This document shows, piece after piece, positions 24,264-33,014 of a stretch of 33,014 nt of DNA. This DNA is from Comamonadaceae bacterium (GTDB lineage Bacteria; Pseudomonadota; Gammaproteobacteria; Burkholderiales; Burkholderiaceae_C), in the NCBI GenBank assembly GCA_947476015.1, contig CANJOS010000017.1, forward strand, positions 1 to 33,014, read 5' to 3'. Below the pieces are notes generated by a model. It did not search any database. It was not told where the DNA came from and saw only the letters and a program-made list of their open reading frames with translations. Each line of letters starts with the position of its first letter. Positions within the stretch are counted from its first letter, which is position 1. A program made the position numbers and the translations under genes.

Positions 24264-25658
24264 ATGTTGAAAATTCTATTTTTACTCCTGATGAGCGGCG
24301 GTATTCCTGTGGCCATTGCCATGGCGGGTGCCTCACTCATCTATTTGTTCTGGACGCAAAGCTCGCCGCCATTTGTGGTCATTCACCGCATGGTGTCGGG
24401 CATTGACAGCTTTCCCTTGTTGGCCGTGCCCTTCTTTATCTTGGCCGGCAACCTCATGAACAATGCCGGTATCACCAACCGGATTTACAACTACGCTTTG
24501 GCGTTGGTGGGTTGGATGAAGGGCGGCCTGGGCCATGTCAACGTGGTGGGGTCGGTCATTTTTGCAGGCATGAGCGGCACAGCCATCGCAGACGCAGCAG
24601 GTTTAGGCACCATTGAAATCAAAGCCATGAAAGACCATGGCTACAGCACAGAATTTGCTGTTGGTGTTACTGCAGCTTCGGCCACTTTGGGGCCCATCAT
24701 TCCGCCCAGTTTGCCCTTTGTCATTTACGGCATGATGGCCAATGTGTCGGTGGGTTCCCTGTTTCTAGCCGGTATCTTGCCTGGCGTCTTAATGGCCTTG
24801 CTGATGATGGTCACCGTGGCCTACTTTGCTCACAAAAACAATTGGGGCGCTGATGTGAAGTTTGAATGGCCTCGGGTTTTAAAAGCCTTGTCTGAATCGG
24901 CTGTGGTGATTGGCTGGCCCATCGGTGTTTGGGGATTGGTGACTTTGCTGGAGACGCCCCCCCAGTTGACGGTCTTCATTTCACTCGGATTTTTATTCAT
25001 CGCTGACAAAATTTTCAAATTTCAAGCTGTGCTGCCCATCATGACGCCTGTGCTGCTCATTGGCGGCATGACCACCGGCGTTTTCACCCCCACCGAAGGC
25101 GCCATTGCGGCTTGCGTCTGGGCCATCATTTTGGGATTTTTCTGGTACCGCACGCTGAACTTTAAAATGTTCGTGAAAATTTGCTTGGATACGGTAGAGA
25201 CCACCGCCACCGTGATGTTCATTGTGGCAGCCGCCAGTATTTTTGGCTGGATGCTCACGGCCACCGGCGTCACCGCCGCCATCGGTGAGTGGGTGCTGGG
25301 CGTCACACAAGAGCCTTGGAAATTTTTGCTGCTGGCCAACCTGCTCATGCTTTTTGTAGGCTGCTTTTTAGAGCCCACCGCGGCCATTACCATCTTGGTG
25401 CCCATCTTGGTTCCAATTTGCCAGAAGCTTGGCATTGACTTGGTTCACTTTGGCTTGGTCATGGTGCTCAACCTGATGATTGGTTTGCTGCATCCCCCCA
25501 TGGGCATGGTGCTGTTTGTGTTGGCACGCGTGGCCAAGCTCAGTGTAGAAAGAACCACCGCCGCTATCCTGCCTTGGCTGTTCCCCTTGCTCGGCAGCTT
25601 GGTCATCATCACTTATGTGCCAAGCCTTGTGCTTTGGTTGCCTAAACAATTTTATTGA
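24264..25658 (+). CDS. dctM: TRAP transporter large permease DctM
   Basis: This encodes a 464-residue inner-membrane protein with about 12-13 hydrophobic helices. It is the sodium-coupled translocating subunit of the TRAP system. Diagnostic segments are PLLAVPFFILAGNLMNNAGI, GSVIFAGMSGTAIADAAGLG, SATLGPIIPPSLPFVIYG and, in the second half, GVFTPTEGAIAACVWA and FLEPTAAITILVPIL. It is somewhat longer than typical DctM proteins (about 425-430), mainly because of an extra hydrophobic stretch in the middle (around residues 210-260, which contains VTLLETPPQLTVFISLGFLF). It sits between dctQ and the altronate-dehydratase-like gene, whose ATG follows after 9 bases, so transport and catabolism are in one transcript. 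Confidence 0.95.
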   Translation: MLKILFLLLMSGGIPVAIAMAGASLIYLFWTQSSPPFVVIHRMVSGIDSFPLLAVPFFILAGNLMNNAGITNRIYNYALALVGWMKGGLGHVNVVGSVIFAGMSGTAIADAAGLGTIEIKAMKDHGYSTEFAVGVTAASATLGPIIPPSLPFVIYGMMANVSVGSLFLAGILPGVLMALLMMVTVAYFAHKNNWGADVKFEWPRVLKALSESAVVIGWPIGVWGLVTLLETPPQLTVFISLGFLFIADKIFKFQAVLPIMTPVLLIGGMTTGVFTPTEGAIAACVWAIILGFFWYRTLNFKMFVKICLDTVETTATVMFIVAAASIFGWMLTATGVTAAIGEWVLGVTQEPWKFLLLANLLMLFVGCFLEPTAAITILVPILVPICQKLGIDLVHFGLVMVLNLMIGLLHPPMGMVLFVLARVAKLSVERTTAAILPWLFPLLGSLVIITYVPSLVLWLPKQFY

Positions 25659-25667
25659 ATTGAAACC

Positions 25668-27194
25668 ATGAGCCTTTTTATTCGACTTCATTCTGCCGAT
25701 GACGTGGTCATTGCGCGCGGACAACTGATGAGCGGCACCAGCCTCGATGGCGTGGCAGTTCGGGGCCTGATCCCGCCAGGACACAAAGTGGCGACACGGG
25801 CCATTCAAGCAGGCCAAGCTGTGCGTCGCTACAACCAAATCATTGGCTTTGCCAGCACCGACATTCAACCGGGCGAGCACGTGCACACACACAACCTCAA
25901 CATGGGGGCCGAGAAGGGCAACTTTGAGCGCGACTATGCCATTGGCCAAGATGTGAAGCCTGAAGCGCCTCGCAAACACGCGACGTTCATGGGCATCAAG
26001 CGATCGGATGGCCGCGTGGCCACACGCAATTACATCGGTGTGTTGTCCAGCGTCAATTGTTCAGCCACGGCCGCACGCGCCATTGCCGATCATTTTTCCA
26101 AACGCAACAATCCCGCTGCGCTTGCCAACTTCCCCAACGTCGATGGCGTGGTGGCATTAACGCACGGCACCGGTTGTGGCATGGACACCGAAGGTCTGGG
26201 CATGCAGTTGTTAGAACGCACTTTGGCTGGCTACGCCACACACGCGAATTTCTGGGGGGTGGTGGTGGTGGGCTTGGGCTGCGAGTCCAATCAACTCAAA
26301 ACCTGGTTGGCACACAGCAGTTTGCGTGAGGGCGATACGCTCAAGGTGTTCAACATTCAAGACACAGGCGGCACTCGACTCACCGTTGAAAAAGGCATTG
26401 CGCTCATCCAAGAAATGTTGCCGCGCGCCAACCAAGTGAAACGCGAACCGTGCAGCGCAGAACACATCACGGTGGGATTGCAATGCGGTGGCTCCGACGG
26501 CTACTCTGGTATCAGCGCCAACCCTGCGTTGGGCGCAGCGGTTGACTTGCTGGTTCAACACGGTGGCACCGCCATCTTGAGCGAAACGCCTGAAATTTAC
26601 GGTGCCGAGCATTTGCTCACACGCCGCGCAGTTCAACCTGAAGTAGCCCAAAAACTCATTGATCGCATTCGCTGGTGGGAACACTACACCGAAATGAACG
26701 GCGGCGAGATGAACAACAACCCTTCGCCAGGCAACAAAGCGGGTGGCCTCACCACCATCTTGGAGAAGTCCTTGGGTGCTGTGGCCAAAGGCGGCACCAG
26801 CAATCTGCAAGCGGTTTACGAATATGCGGAACCCGTTGACTCGCACGGCTTTGTCTACATGGACACGCCAGGTTACGACCCGGTCAGTGCCACAGGTCAA
26901 GTCGCGGGCGGGGCCAATCTGATTTGCTTTACCACGGGTCGCGGCAGCGCTTATGGTTGCGCACCCTCTCCCAGTTTGAAGTTTTCCACCAACACTGCTT
27001 TGTGGAAAAAACAAGAAGAAGACATGGACCTGAACTGCGGCGAAATTGTGGACAACGGTGTCAGCATTCCCGACATGGGTCAGCGTATTTTCGAGATGAT
27101 CTTGAAAGCCGCTTCAGGCGAGCCCACCAAAAGTGAGCGGCACGGTTATGGTCAAAATGAATTTGTGCCTTGGCAAGTCGGCGCGGTCATGTGA
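25668..27194 (+). CDS. uxaA: Altronate dehydratase family protein (UxaA/GarD family)
   Basis: This encodes 508 residues: an N-terminal SAF domain (about 1-90, ending GEHVHTHNLNMG), a linker, and the C-terminal UxaA/GarD catalytic domain (about 105-505). The catalytic part has the family markers RVATRNYIGVLSSVNCSATAA, THGTGCGMDTEG, GLGCESNQ, LQCGGSDGYSGISANPALG and the late FTTGRGSAYGCAPSPSLKFSTN. The conserved cysteines and glycines for iron binding are present. Altronate dehydratase turns D-altronate into 2-keto-3-deoxygluconate in galacturonate breakdown. Galactarate dehydratase and L-galactonate or other aldonate dehydratases share the fold, so the exact substrate is uncertain. It lies 9 bases after dctM and 13 before the Ldh2-type gene. 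Confidence 0.85.
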   Translation: MSLFIRLHSADDVVIARGQLMSGTSLDGVAVRGLIPPGHKVATRAIQAGQAVRRYNQIIGFASTDIQPGEHVHTHNLNMGAEKGNFERDYAIGQDVKPEAPRKHATFMGIKRSDGRVATRNYIGVLSSVNCSATAARAIADHFSKRNNPAALANFPNVDGVVALTHGTGCGMDTEGLGMQLLERTLAGYATHANFWGVVVVGLGCESNQLKTWLAHSSLREGDTLKVFNIQDTGGTRLTVEKGIALIQEMLPRANQVKREPCSAEHITVGLQCGGSDGYSGISANPALGAAVDLLVQHGGTAILSETPEIYGAEHLLTRRAVQPEVAQKLIDRIRWWEHYTEMNGGEMNNNPSPGNKAGGLTTILEKSLGAVAKGGTSNLQAVYEYAEPVDSHGFVYMDTPGYDPVSATGQVAGGANLICFTTGRGSAYGCAPSPSLKFSTNTALWKKQEEDMDLNCGEIVDNGVSIPDMGQRIFEMILKAASGEPTKSERHGYGQNEFVPWQVGAVM

Positions 27195-27207
27195 TGAAAG
27201 TTAAATC

Positions 27208-28266
27208 ATGAGTCAATGCATTCAGGCAACACAGTTGCGCCAACAAGTGACCCGCATCATTCAAAAAGCAGGCAGCCAAACCGCTGAAGCTGAACAGGTG
27301 GCCGCCAACTTGGTGATGGCCAATTTGAGTGGTCACGACTCGCATGGTGTGGGCATGGTGCCGCGCTATGTCGATGCCGTGCTGGAGGGTGGACTGAACC
27401 CCAACACGGGAGTCAAAGTCGTCCTCGACACGGGCCCCCTGCTCAACTTAGACGGACAACGCGGCTATGGCCAAATCACGGGTGTGCAAGCCATGCAAAT
27501 GGGCATTGAACGTGCCAAACAACATGGTATTTGCACAGTGGCGCTCAGTCGTTCGCATCACTTAGGACGGATTGGTCATTTTGCAGAAATGGCAGTGGCG
27601 CAAGGTTTGGTATCGGTGCATTTTGTCAATGTCTTGTCGCGCCCCGTGGTGGCACCGTTTGGCGGCGGTGATGGCCGCTTTGGTACCAACCCCTGCTGTA
27701 TCGGCGTGCCCATGGGCCAACGCAAGCCCTTCGTGCTTGACTTCGCCACCAGCCGTGTGGCGCAAGGCAAGATGCGCGTGGCCCACAACAAAGGTGATCA
27801 AGTGCCTGATGGTTATTTGATTGATGAAAATGGGCACCCCACTAACAACCCCGGCGTGGTGGTGGTGCCGCAGGCCAATGGGTTCTTTGGGGCGCTCATG
27901 CCTTTTGGTGAACACAAAGGCTTCGGCATGGCCATGGCCTGCGAATTGTTGGGCGGCGCCCTCACAGGAAGCGGCACATGGCATCGCCAAGCCGACGACA
28001 AACGTGCCGTGCTCAACGGCATGCTGACCATGATCATTGATCCGGTTCGATTGGGCACTCAAGCTGCCTTTGAAAATGAAGCACTGGCGTTTGAAGACTG
28101 GTTGCGTCAAAGCCCCAATGCACCTGGGACGGATGGTGTTTTGCTGGCGGGCGAGCCAGAACGCAACGCTCGCACAGACCGTGAAAAGAATGGTATCTGG
28201 ATCGACGACGCCACCCTGGCAGAAATTCAGGCTGCCGAAGACAAACTCAAGAACCGTCATGTCTGA
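27208..28266 (+). CDS. Malate/L-lactate dehydrogenase (Ldh2) family oxidoreductase
   Basis: This encodes 352 residues of the Ldh2 superfamily, NAD(P)-dependent 2-hydroxyacid dehydrogenases distinct from classical LDH/MDH. Relatives include YlbC/AllD (ureidoglycolate), YiaK (2,3-diketo-L-gulonate) and L-sulfolactate dehydrogenases. Diagnostic segments are ANLSGHDSHGVGMVPRYVDAV (39-59, with the catalytic His in SHG), SRSHHLGRIGHFAEMA, GTNPCCIGVP, FVLDFATSRVAQGKM and FGEHKGFGMAMACELLGGALTG. In this operon a role in reducing or oxidising a 2-keto sugar acid, or in handling lactate or glycerate released by the hydrolase arm, is possible; the sequence does not say which. Its last 8 bases overlap the next gene, indicating translational coupling. 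Confidence 0.88.
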   Translation: MSQCIQATQLRQQVTRIIQKAGSQTAEAEQVAANLVMANLSGHDSHGVGMVPRYVDAVLEGGLNPNTGVKVVLDTGPLLNLDGQRGYGQITGVQAMQMGIERAKQHGICTVALSRSHHLGRIGHFAEMAVAQGLVSVHFVNVLSRPVVAPFGGGDGRFGTNPCCIGVPMGQRKPFVLDFATSRVAQGKMRVAHNKGDQVPDGYLIDENGHPTNNPGVVVVPQANGFFGALMPFGEHKGFGMAMACELLGGALTGSGTWHRQADDKRAVLNGMLTMIIDPVRLGTQAAFENEALAFEDWLRQSPNAPGTDGVLLAGEPERNARTDREKNGIWIDDATLAEIQAAEDKLKNRHV

Positions 28267-29674
28267 TCAGAAACTCTGTCGCGCCACACTGCCTCAAGTA
28301 CCCACCAGCATTCAGACCCCTGCGTATTCGCCGCAAGCATCAGCACCCGGTGTGTTGCATCTCGGCTTAGGGGCTTTTCACCGCGCGCATCAGGCCATGG
28401 TGTTTGATCAATTGTTGCGTGAAGGTGATAGACGCTGGGGCATTCATGGGGTGGGCATGACGCAAGCTGGCTTGGTCAACAAGCTGCGGGCACAAGATGG
28501 TTTGTATGCAGTGCGCATTGCAGGCGCAACAGGCATTCAGTGGCAAGTCCTTGGTGCTTTGTGGCAAACCAGTGTGGCCACCACCGAAAGACAGCATGTG
28601 CTGGACGCCATGGCCGCCAGCAGCACGCGATGGATCACCCTCACAGTGACCGAAAAAGGCTACACACCCTCACTGGCACAACTTCTCATTGACGGCTTGC
28701 GTTTGCGGCATGCGGCTGGCAATGCAGGGCTCACCATTGCCTCCTGTGACAACTTGCAAGGCAACGGCCACGCACTCAAAGCCTTGATTCACGCGACAGC
28801 TGCGCCACAAGACGATCAGCTCTTGGCATGGATCGACGCCCATTGTGCGTTCCCGTGCAGCATGGTCGATCGAATTGTGCCCGCAGCCACAGCAGACATA
28901 GCGGCGGCGGCCAAAGATGCGCTGGGTTTAGAAGATGAATGCGCGCTGAGTACCGAAACATTTTGGGAGTGGGTCATTGAAGACAACTTTGTTGACCCAG
29001 GTGATGCGGCTTTGCTGGCCCGATGCGGTGTGCGTGTCACGTCACAAGTTCACAGCTATGAAGAAGCCAAACTGCGGATGTTGAACGGCAGTCACTCTGC
29101 CATGGCCCTGATGGGTGCGGTCACTGGCCGCGCGCACATTGCCGACTGCATTGGGGCAGATCACATTCGTGAGTTTGTGTACCGATTGATGAGTCAGGAA
29201 GTCGCGCCGCATTTAAGCCGCACCGATTGGGCCGATTACCGCGATGCCCTGATTCAACGTTTTGGCAATCCTTATTTGAAACACAGCGTGCATCAAATTG
29301 CCACCGACAGTTCACAAAAAGTACCCCAGCGCTGGCCCCCTTCTGTGTTGGGTCAAATGGCAACAAGTGCTTGCTTTGAACACCACGCAATGGCGGCTGC
29401 TGTATTTTTACGCTACACCTTGGCCAAGGATGAGCAGGGCAAAACTTATTCACTCAACGATCCTCAGGCCGAAAGCCTCATGGCCATCGGTGCAAAGCAA
29501 GCCACCGAGCCCCATGAATGTGTGCGGGCCTTCTTGGCGCGTGAAGACTTGTGGGGTGCAGAACTGGTGACATCTGAGGCTTGGCTTGAACGCGTCAGCC
29601 ATTGGCACGACCAAGTTTTACACCAAGGCATTGATGCCACTGTGAAATACATCATTCAACAAAACTTTTCATGA
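28259..29674 (+). CDS. uxuB: Mannitol dehydrogenase family protein, probable fructuronate reductase
   Basis: This encodes 471 residues of the long-chain mannitol dehydrogenase family. The NAD-binding domain starts at [16 protein letters not shown] (31-46). The catalytic Lys-x4-Asn-x2-His triad is Lys271, Asn276 and His279 in [12 protein letters not shown]. Family members include fructuronate reductase (UxuB), tagaturonate reductase, mannitol, arabinitol and altronate oxidoreductases. The next gene encodes D-mannonate dehydratase, so NADH-dependent reduction of D-fructuronate to D-mannonate is the natural reading. ATG 28259 lies inside the end of the preceding gene and gives the canonical N-terminus; a start at 28037 would add 74 residues in a shadow frame. 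Its stop overlaps the manD start as ATGA. Length is slightly below E. coli UxuB. Confidence 0.88.
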   Translation: MSDQKLCRATLPQVPTSIQTPAYSPQASAPGVLHLGLGAFHRAHQAMVFDQLLREGDRRWGIHGVGMTQAGLVNKLRAQDGLYAVRIAGATGIQWQVLGALWQTSVATTERQHVLDAMAASSTRWITLTVTEKGYTPSLAQLLIDGLRLRHAAGNAGLTIASCDNLQGNGHALKALIHATAAPQDDQLLAWIDAHCAFPCSMVDRIVPAATADIAAAAKDALGLEDECALSTETFWEWVIEDNFVDPGDAALLARCGVRVTSQVHSYEEAKLRMLNGSHSAMALMGAVTGRAHIADCIGADHIREFVYRLMSQEVAPHLSRTDWADYRDALIQRFGNPYLKHSVHQIATDSSQKVPQRWPPSVLGQMATSACFEHHAMAAAVFLRYTLAKDEQGKTYSLNDPQAESLMAIGAKQATEPHECVRAFLAREDLWGAELVTSEAWLERVSHWHDQVLHQGIDATVKYIIQQNFS

Positions 29675-30882
29675 AAATCACCGCCGCTCGCGTCATTGTT
29701 TGCAGCCCAGGCCGCAATTTCGTCACCCTCAAAATCGAAACCGATCAAGGTCTCACAGGCATTGGCGATGCCACACTCAATGGCCGCGAGCTGTCGGTGG
29801 TGAGTTATTTGGAAGAGCACGTCATTCCCTGCCTGATTGGCCGAGATCCGCAGCAAATTGAAGACATTTGGCAGTATCTTTACAAAGGTGCTTACTGGCG
29901 CAGGGGGCCGGTGACCATGAGTGCCATTGCCGCGGTGGACACGGCGCTGTGGGACATTAAGGGCAAAATTTCAGGACAACCCCTTTACCAATTGCTCGGC
30001 GGTCGAAGTCGCACCGCCATCATGTCCTATGCCCATGCCACAGGTCGCGACACGGCAGAAACGGTGGACGAAGTGTTGCGTCACAAAGAAATGGGCTACT
30101 TGGCGATTCGTGCGCAAAGCGGCATTCCTGGCCTCAACAAAGTCTATGGCGTGAGTGGCAACGGCCGCATGTACGAACCTGCCGATGGCCCCTTGCCCGG
30201 CGAGCACGATTGGAGCACCGAGAAGTATTTGAATCACACCCCGGGTTTGTTTCAAGCCGTCCGCGAAGCCGTAGGGCCCGATGTTCATTTGCTGCACGAT
30301 GCACACCACCGCTTAACGCCCATTGAAGCAGGTCGGTTGGGCAAAGCCCTTGAACCCTTCCATTTGTTTTGGCTAGAAGACCCAACGCCTGCAGAAAACC
30401 AAGAAGCCTTCAAACTCATCCGCCAACACACCACGACGCCTTTGGCTGTCGGTGAAATTTTCAACACCATTTGGGATTGCAAAGATTTGATCGAGCAGCA
30501 ACTCATTGACTACATCCGTACCACCGTCACACATGCAGGGGGCATCACGCACCTCAGGCTGATTGCCAATTTGGCCAGCCTTTACCAAGTGCGAACGGGA
30601 TGCCACGGTGCCACCGACATGTCACCCGTTTGCATGGGTGCTGCTTTGCACTTTGACACTTGGGTGCCCAATTTTGGCATTCAAGAACACATGGCGCACA
30701 GCGAAGAAATGCTGTCGGTGTTCCCGCACGATTGGCGCTTCGAAAAAGGCATGCTGTATTGCGGCGAAACACCCGGCCACGGTGTGGACATCGATGAAAA
30801 ACTGGCCGCCAAATACCCGTATCAGCGCGCTTACTTGCCCGTCAACCGTTTGCAACACGACGGTACATTGTGGAGTTGGTAA
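29671..30882 (+). CDS. manD: D-mannonate dehydratase, enolase superfamily (ManD)
   Basis: This encodes 403 residues. It dehydrates D-mannonate to 2-keto-3-deoxy-D-gluconate. Numbering agrees with characterised ManD enzymes: Arg147 and Tyr159 as the active-site pair, metal ligands Asp210, Glu236 and Glu262, catalytic His212, and Glu339 in FGIQEHM near the C-terminus. [23 protein letters not shown] (77-99) and [10 protein letters not shown] (310-319) are diagnostic. Some family members are low-activity or D-gluconate-preferring (RspA-like), so kinetic class is not proven, but the upstream UxuB-like gene, coupled by ATGA overlap, argues for real mannonate flux. It is the last gene of the plus-strand arm and is followed by a strong terminator. 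Confidence 0.93.
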   Translation: MKITAARVIVCSPGRNFVTLKIETDQGLTGIGDATLNGRELSVVSYLEEHVIPCLIGRDPQQIEDIWQYLYKGAYWRRGPVTMSAIAAVDTALWDIKGKISGQPLYQLLGGRSRTAIMSYAHATGRDTAETVDEVLRHKEMGYLAIRAQSGIPGLNKVYGVSGNGRMYEPADGPLPGEHDWSTEKYLNHTPGLFQAVREAVGPDVHLLHDAHHRLTPIEAGRLGKALEPFHLFWLEDPTPAENQEAFKLIRQHTTTPLAVGEIFNTIWDCKDLIEQQLIDYIRTTVTHAGGITHLRLIANLASLYQVRTGCHGATDMSPVCMGAALHFDTWVPNFGIQEHMAHSEEMLSVFPHDWRFEKGMLYCGETPGHGVDIDEKLAAKYPYQRAYLPVNRLQHDGTLWSW

Positions 30883-30884
30883 AT

Positions 30885-30912
30885 AAAATAGGCACCTTGA
30901 AGTGCCTATTTT
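30885..30912. terminator. Bidirectional terminator between manD and slmA
   Basis: A perfect 11-bp stem (AAAATAGGCAC / GTGCCTATTTT) has a 6-base loop, 2 bases after the manD stop. A-rich and T-rich flanks make it work from either side. The convergent slmA gene ends at 30927, so it can serve both transcripts. Confidence 0.88.
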
Positions 30913-30926
30913 GAGGGCCTGTTGAA

Positions 30927-31583
30927 TTAAAGAATTCTGGCCAAAGACGCCTGCAAATTCTCTGAAGGCAAGCGCTTAAAGCCAGAGCGTGCAAAGCGTT
31001 GCATACGGCCCATCATGAAAGCAACCAACAGGGAAGCCGTCACTTGTGCGTCCACTGTGGGTGTATCGCTTTGCGAACCCCCATCGCGCAAGGATTGTTT
31101 GAACGAGCTTTCGAGTTTGTCGAAAAGCAAGTTCATGCGCTCTTGCAGCCGCTCATTCTCAAAGACCAATGCATCGCCCGTCATGACGCGCGCCATGCCA
31201 GGGTTTTTTTCTGCGAATTGCAAAATAAGTGCCACCATGCGCCCCACTTGTGCAGGCCCTGCAGGCTCACGATCGGCAATTTGACGCACAAATGCAAACA
31301 CCGATTGCTCCACAAAATCAATCAGGCCCTCAAACATTTGCGCTTTGCTGGCGAAGTGACGGTACAGCGCTGCTTCACTCACACCCAGCTTGGCAGACAA
31401 GGCCGCCGTGGTGATCCGCTCAGCGCCAGGCTGCTCCAGCATGCCGGCCAAGGTTTGTAAAATTTGCAGGCGCCGCTCACCGGGCTTAGGCCGCTTGCGT
31501 GTGGGTGCATCTGAAACTCCCGACGCTTCGTTTTCTGGCAAATGGTCTGCCGATGTTGACTCAGGTGTGGTCTCAGATGTCAT
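30927..31583 (-). CDS. slmA: Nucleoid occlusion factor SlmA
   Basis: This encodes 218 residues: a TetR-type DNA-binding domain (about 35-90) and a helical C-terminal dimerisation domain. Segments close to E. coli SlmA are ERRLQILQTLAGMLE, RITTAALSAKLGVSEAALYRHFASKAQMFEGLIDFVE and NPGMARVMTGDALVFENERLQERMNLLFDKLE. SlmA binds DNA at specific sites and blocks FtsZ ring assembly over the nucleoid, rather than acting as a classical metabolic repressor. An acidic, Ser/Thr/Pro-rich N-terminal extension of about 30 residues precedes the core, longer than in E. coli. It is 15 bases downstream of argB on the same strand, an arrangement I recall from other betaproteobacteria. Confidence 0.92.
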   Translation of the reverse strand: MTSETTPESTSADHLPENEASGVSDAPTRKRPKPGERRLQILQTLAGMLEQPGAERITTAALSAKLGVSEAALYRHFASKAQMFEGLIDFVEQSVFAFVRQIADREPAGPAQVGRMVALILQFAEKNPGMARVMTGDALVFENERLQERMNLLFDKLESSFKQSLRDGGSQSDTPTVDAQVTASLLVAFMMGRMQRFARSGFKRLPSENLQASLARIL

Positions 31584-31598
31584 GAAGGTTCCCTTAGC

Positions 31599-32507
<909 letters not shown>

Positions 32508-32522
32508 TCAAAGTGAAAACAT

Positions 32523-32538
32523 GCAAGTCAGTACTTGC
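32523..32538. repeat. Small inverted repeat upstream of argB
   Basis: GCAAGT and ACTTGC are separated by 4 bases, 25-40 bases before the argB start. The position would suit an operator or leader element, but the arms are short and no regulator is known from the window. It does not match the SlmA binding consensus. Confidence 0.3.
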
Positions 32539-32611
32539 TCATTGGATGAAAGGCATTCTGAGCCATATTGTGAACACTTTTAGGGCTTTGTGCCTCAACC
32601 AGACCCCAAGT

Positions 32612-33014
32612 TCACAAAATTTTTGCCAACATTTGATCCACGCCGGCTTGCCAGCTTGGCAGTTTCAGTTGCAGCGCTTGTTCCAAACGGCTGCAGTTGA
32701 GCCGGGAATTGAGGGGGCGCTGGGCCGCTGTGGCGAAATCAGAGGTCGATACCGCCTCAAAATCCTTGACGGCATAGTTCAAGCTGGGCTTTATTTGCTT
32801 GGCTTTGGCAAGCACGTACTCGGCATAGGCAAACCATGTGGTTTCGCCTGCTGCGGCCACATGGTAAATACCCGAAAGCCGCTGAGGGGCTTGAAGCGCC
32901 AGAGCGGTGACATCGGCCAACAATGCGGCGCTGGTGGGCGCGCCAAATTGATCGTTGATGACGGTCATGCGTTCGCGTTCTTGCGCCAAGCGCAACATGG
33001 TTTTTGCAAAATTA
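32612..33014 (-). CDS. rfbD: dTDP-4-dehydrorhamnose reductase, C-terminal part (partial)
   Basis: The frame runs off the right edge of the window, so only about 134 C-terminal residues are visible. RfbD reduces dTDP-4-keto-L-rhamnose to dTDP-L-rhamnose, the last step of rhamnose donor synthesis for surface polysaccharides. The visible part begins NFAKTMLRLAQERE and continues with VINDQFGAPTSAALLADV, GIYHVAAAGETTWFAYAEYV and RPLNSRLNCSRLEQAL. These are the characteristic C-terminal segments of the SDR-type reductase. The apparent ATG at 32998 is an internal methionine, not the start. The rest of the rfb operon is expected beyond the window. Confidence 0.94.
   Translation of the reverse strand, partial: NFAKTMLRLAQERERMTVINDQFGAPTSAALLADVTALALQAPQRLSGIYHVAAAGETTWFAYAEYVLAKAKQIKPSLNYAVKDFEAVSTSDFATAAQRPLNSRLNCSRLEQALQLKLPSWQAGVDQMLAKIL

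Noticed and set aside
26211-27014. A 267-codon minus-strand open frame inside the altronate dehydratase gene
   Set aside because: It is antisense to a clearly recognisable enzyme and has no family resemblance or ribosome binding site; it is a shadow frame.
28037-28258. An N-terminal extension of the UxuB-like protein starting at 28037
   Set aside because: The added residues are a shadow of the Ldh2-type gene and do not resemble the mannitol dehydrogenase family; ATG 28259 gives the expected N-terminus.
32523-32538. A SlmA binding site upstream of argB
   Set aside because: The inverted repeat GCAAGT-N4-ACTTGC does not match the GTGAGTACTCAC consensus; it is kept only as a weak repeat.

Overview
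The window looks like a chromosomal segment of a betaproteobacterium of the Burkholderiales, most like a freshwater member of the Comamonadaceae (Limnohabitans/Rhodoferax type). The basis is family-level resemblance: a gspLMNDEF type II secretion order, a pyrC-DUF3025 pair, an argB-slmA pair, a large acyl-CoA dehydrogenase, and TRAP-transporter-linked sugar-acid catabolism. GC looks moderate by eye (not computed). I see no tRNA, rRNA, CRISPR array, insertion sequence or phage gene. Genes are tightly packed and no gene-free stretch exceeds about 145 bases.

Layout. (1) 1-6527, plus strand: the end of a type II secretion operon (gspL partial, gspM, gspN, gspD, gspE, gspF), followed by a cytosolic 5'-nucleotidase (6586-7497). 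(2) 7501-17912, minus strand: an EamA transporter, the membrane protease HtpX, DUF3025 with pyrC, a LysR gene reduced to its DNA-binding domain, an Atm1-type ABC exporter with a hotdog thioesterase, and a fatty-acid block made of a crotonase that looks like an enoyl-CoA isomerase, a DUF2147 protein, a 603-residue acyl-CoA dehydrogenase and a TetR regulator with a perfect operator palindrome. (3) 18054-30882: a sugar-acid catabolic island. A minus-strand arm (enolase-superfamily dehydratase, two short-chain dehydrogenases, FAH-type hydrolase) diverges from a plus-strand arm (FadR-type regulator, TRAP transporter dctPQM, altronate-dehydratase-like protein, Ldh2-type dehydrogenase, fructuronate-reductase-like protein, D-mannonate dehydratase). 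The divergent intergenic region carries a good FadR-type operator. (4) 30927-33014, minus strand: slmA, argB and the end of rfbD.

How it works together. In the island, TRAP uptake would bring in a hexuronate or related sugar acid. The UxuB-like and ManD proteins would convert fructuronate through D-mannonate to 2-keto-3-deoxygluconate (KDG), and the UxaA-like protein would do the same from altronate. No KDG kinase or KDPG aldolase lies in the window. The minus arm instead encodes the oxidation-plus-hydrolysis enzymes known from the non-phosphorylating L-fucose/L-rhamnose routes. Either the island handles two sugar families under one regulator, or the diketo-hydrolase module finishes the hexuronate route. 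The second possibility would be new and is the most interesting hypothesis here, but it is inference only.

Cis-acting sites read directly from the sequence: a 24-bp TetR palindrome, a FadR-type operator, a heat-shock (sigma-32) type promoter in front of htpX, a strong terminator between dctP and dctQ, and bidirectional or tandem terminators at both ends of the sugar-acid island.
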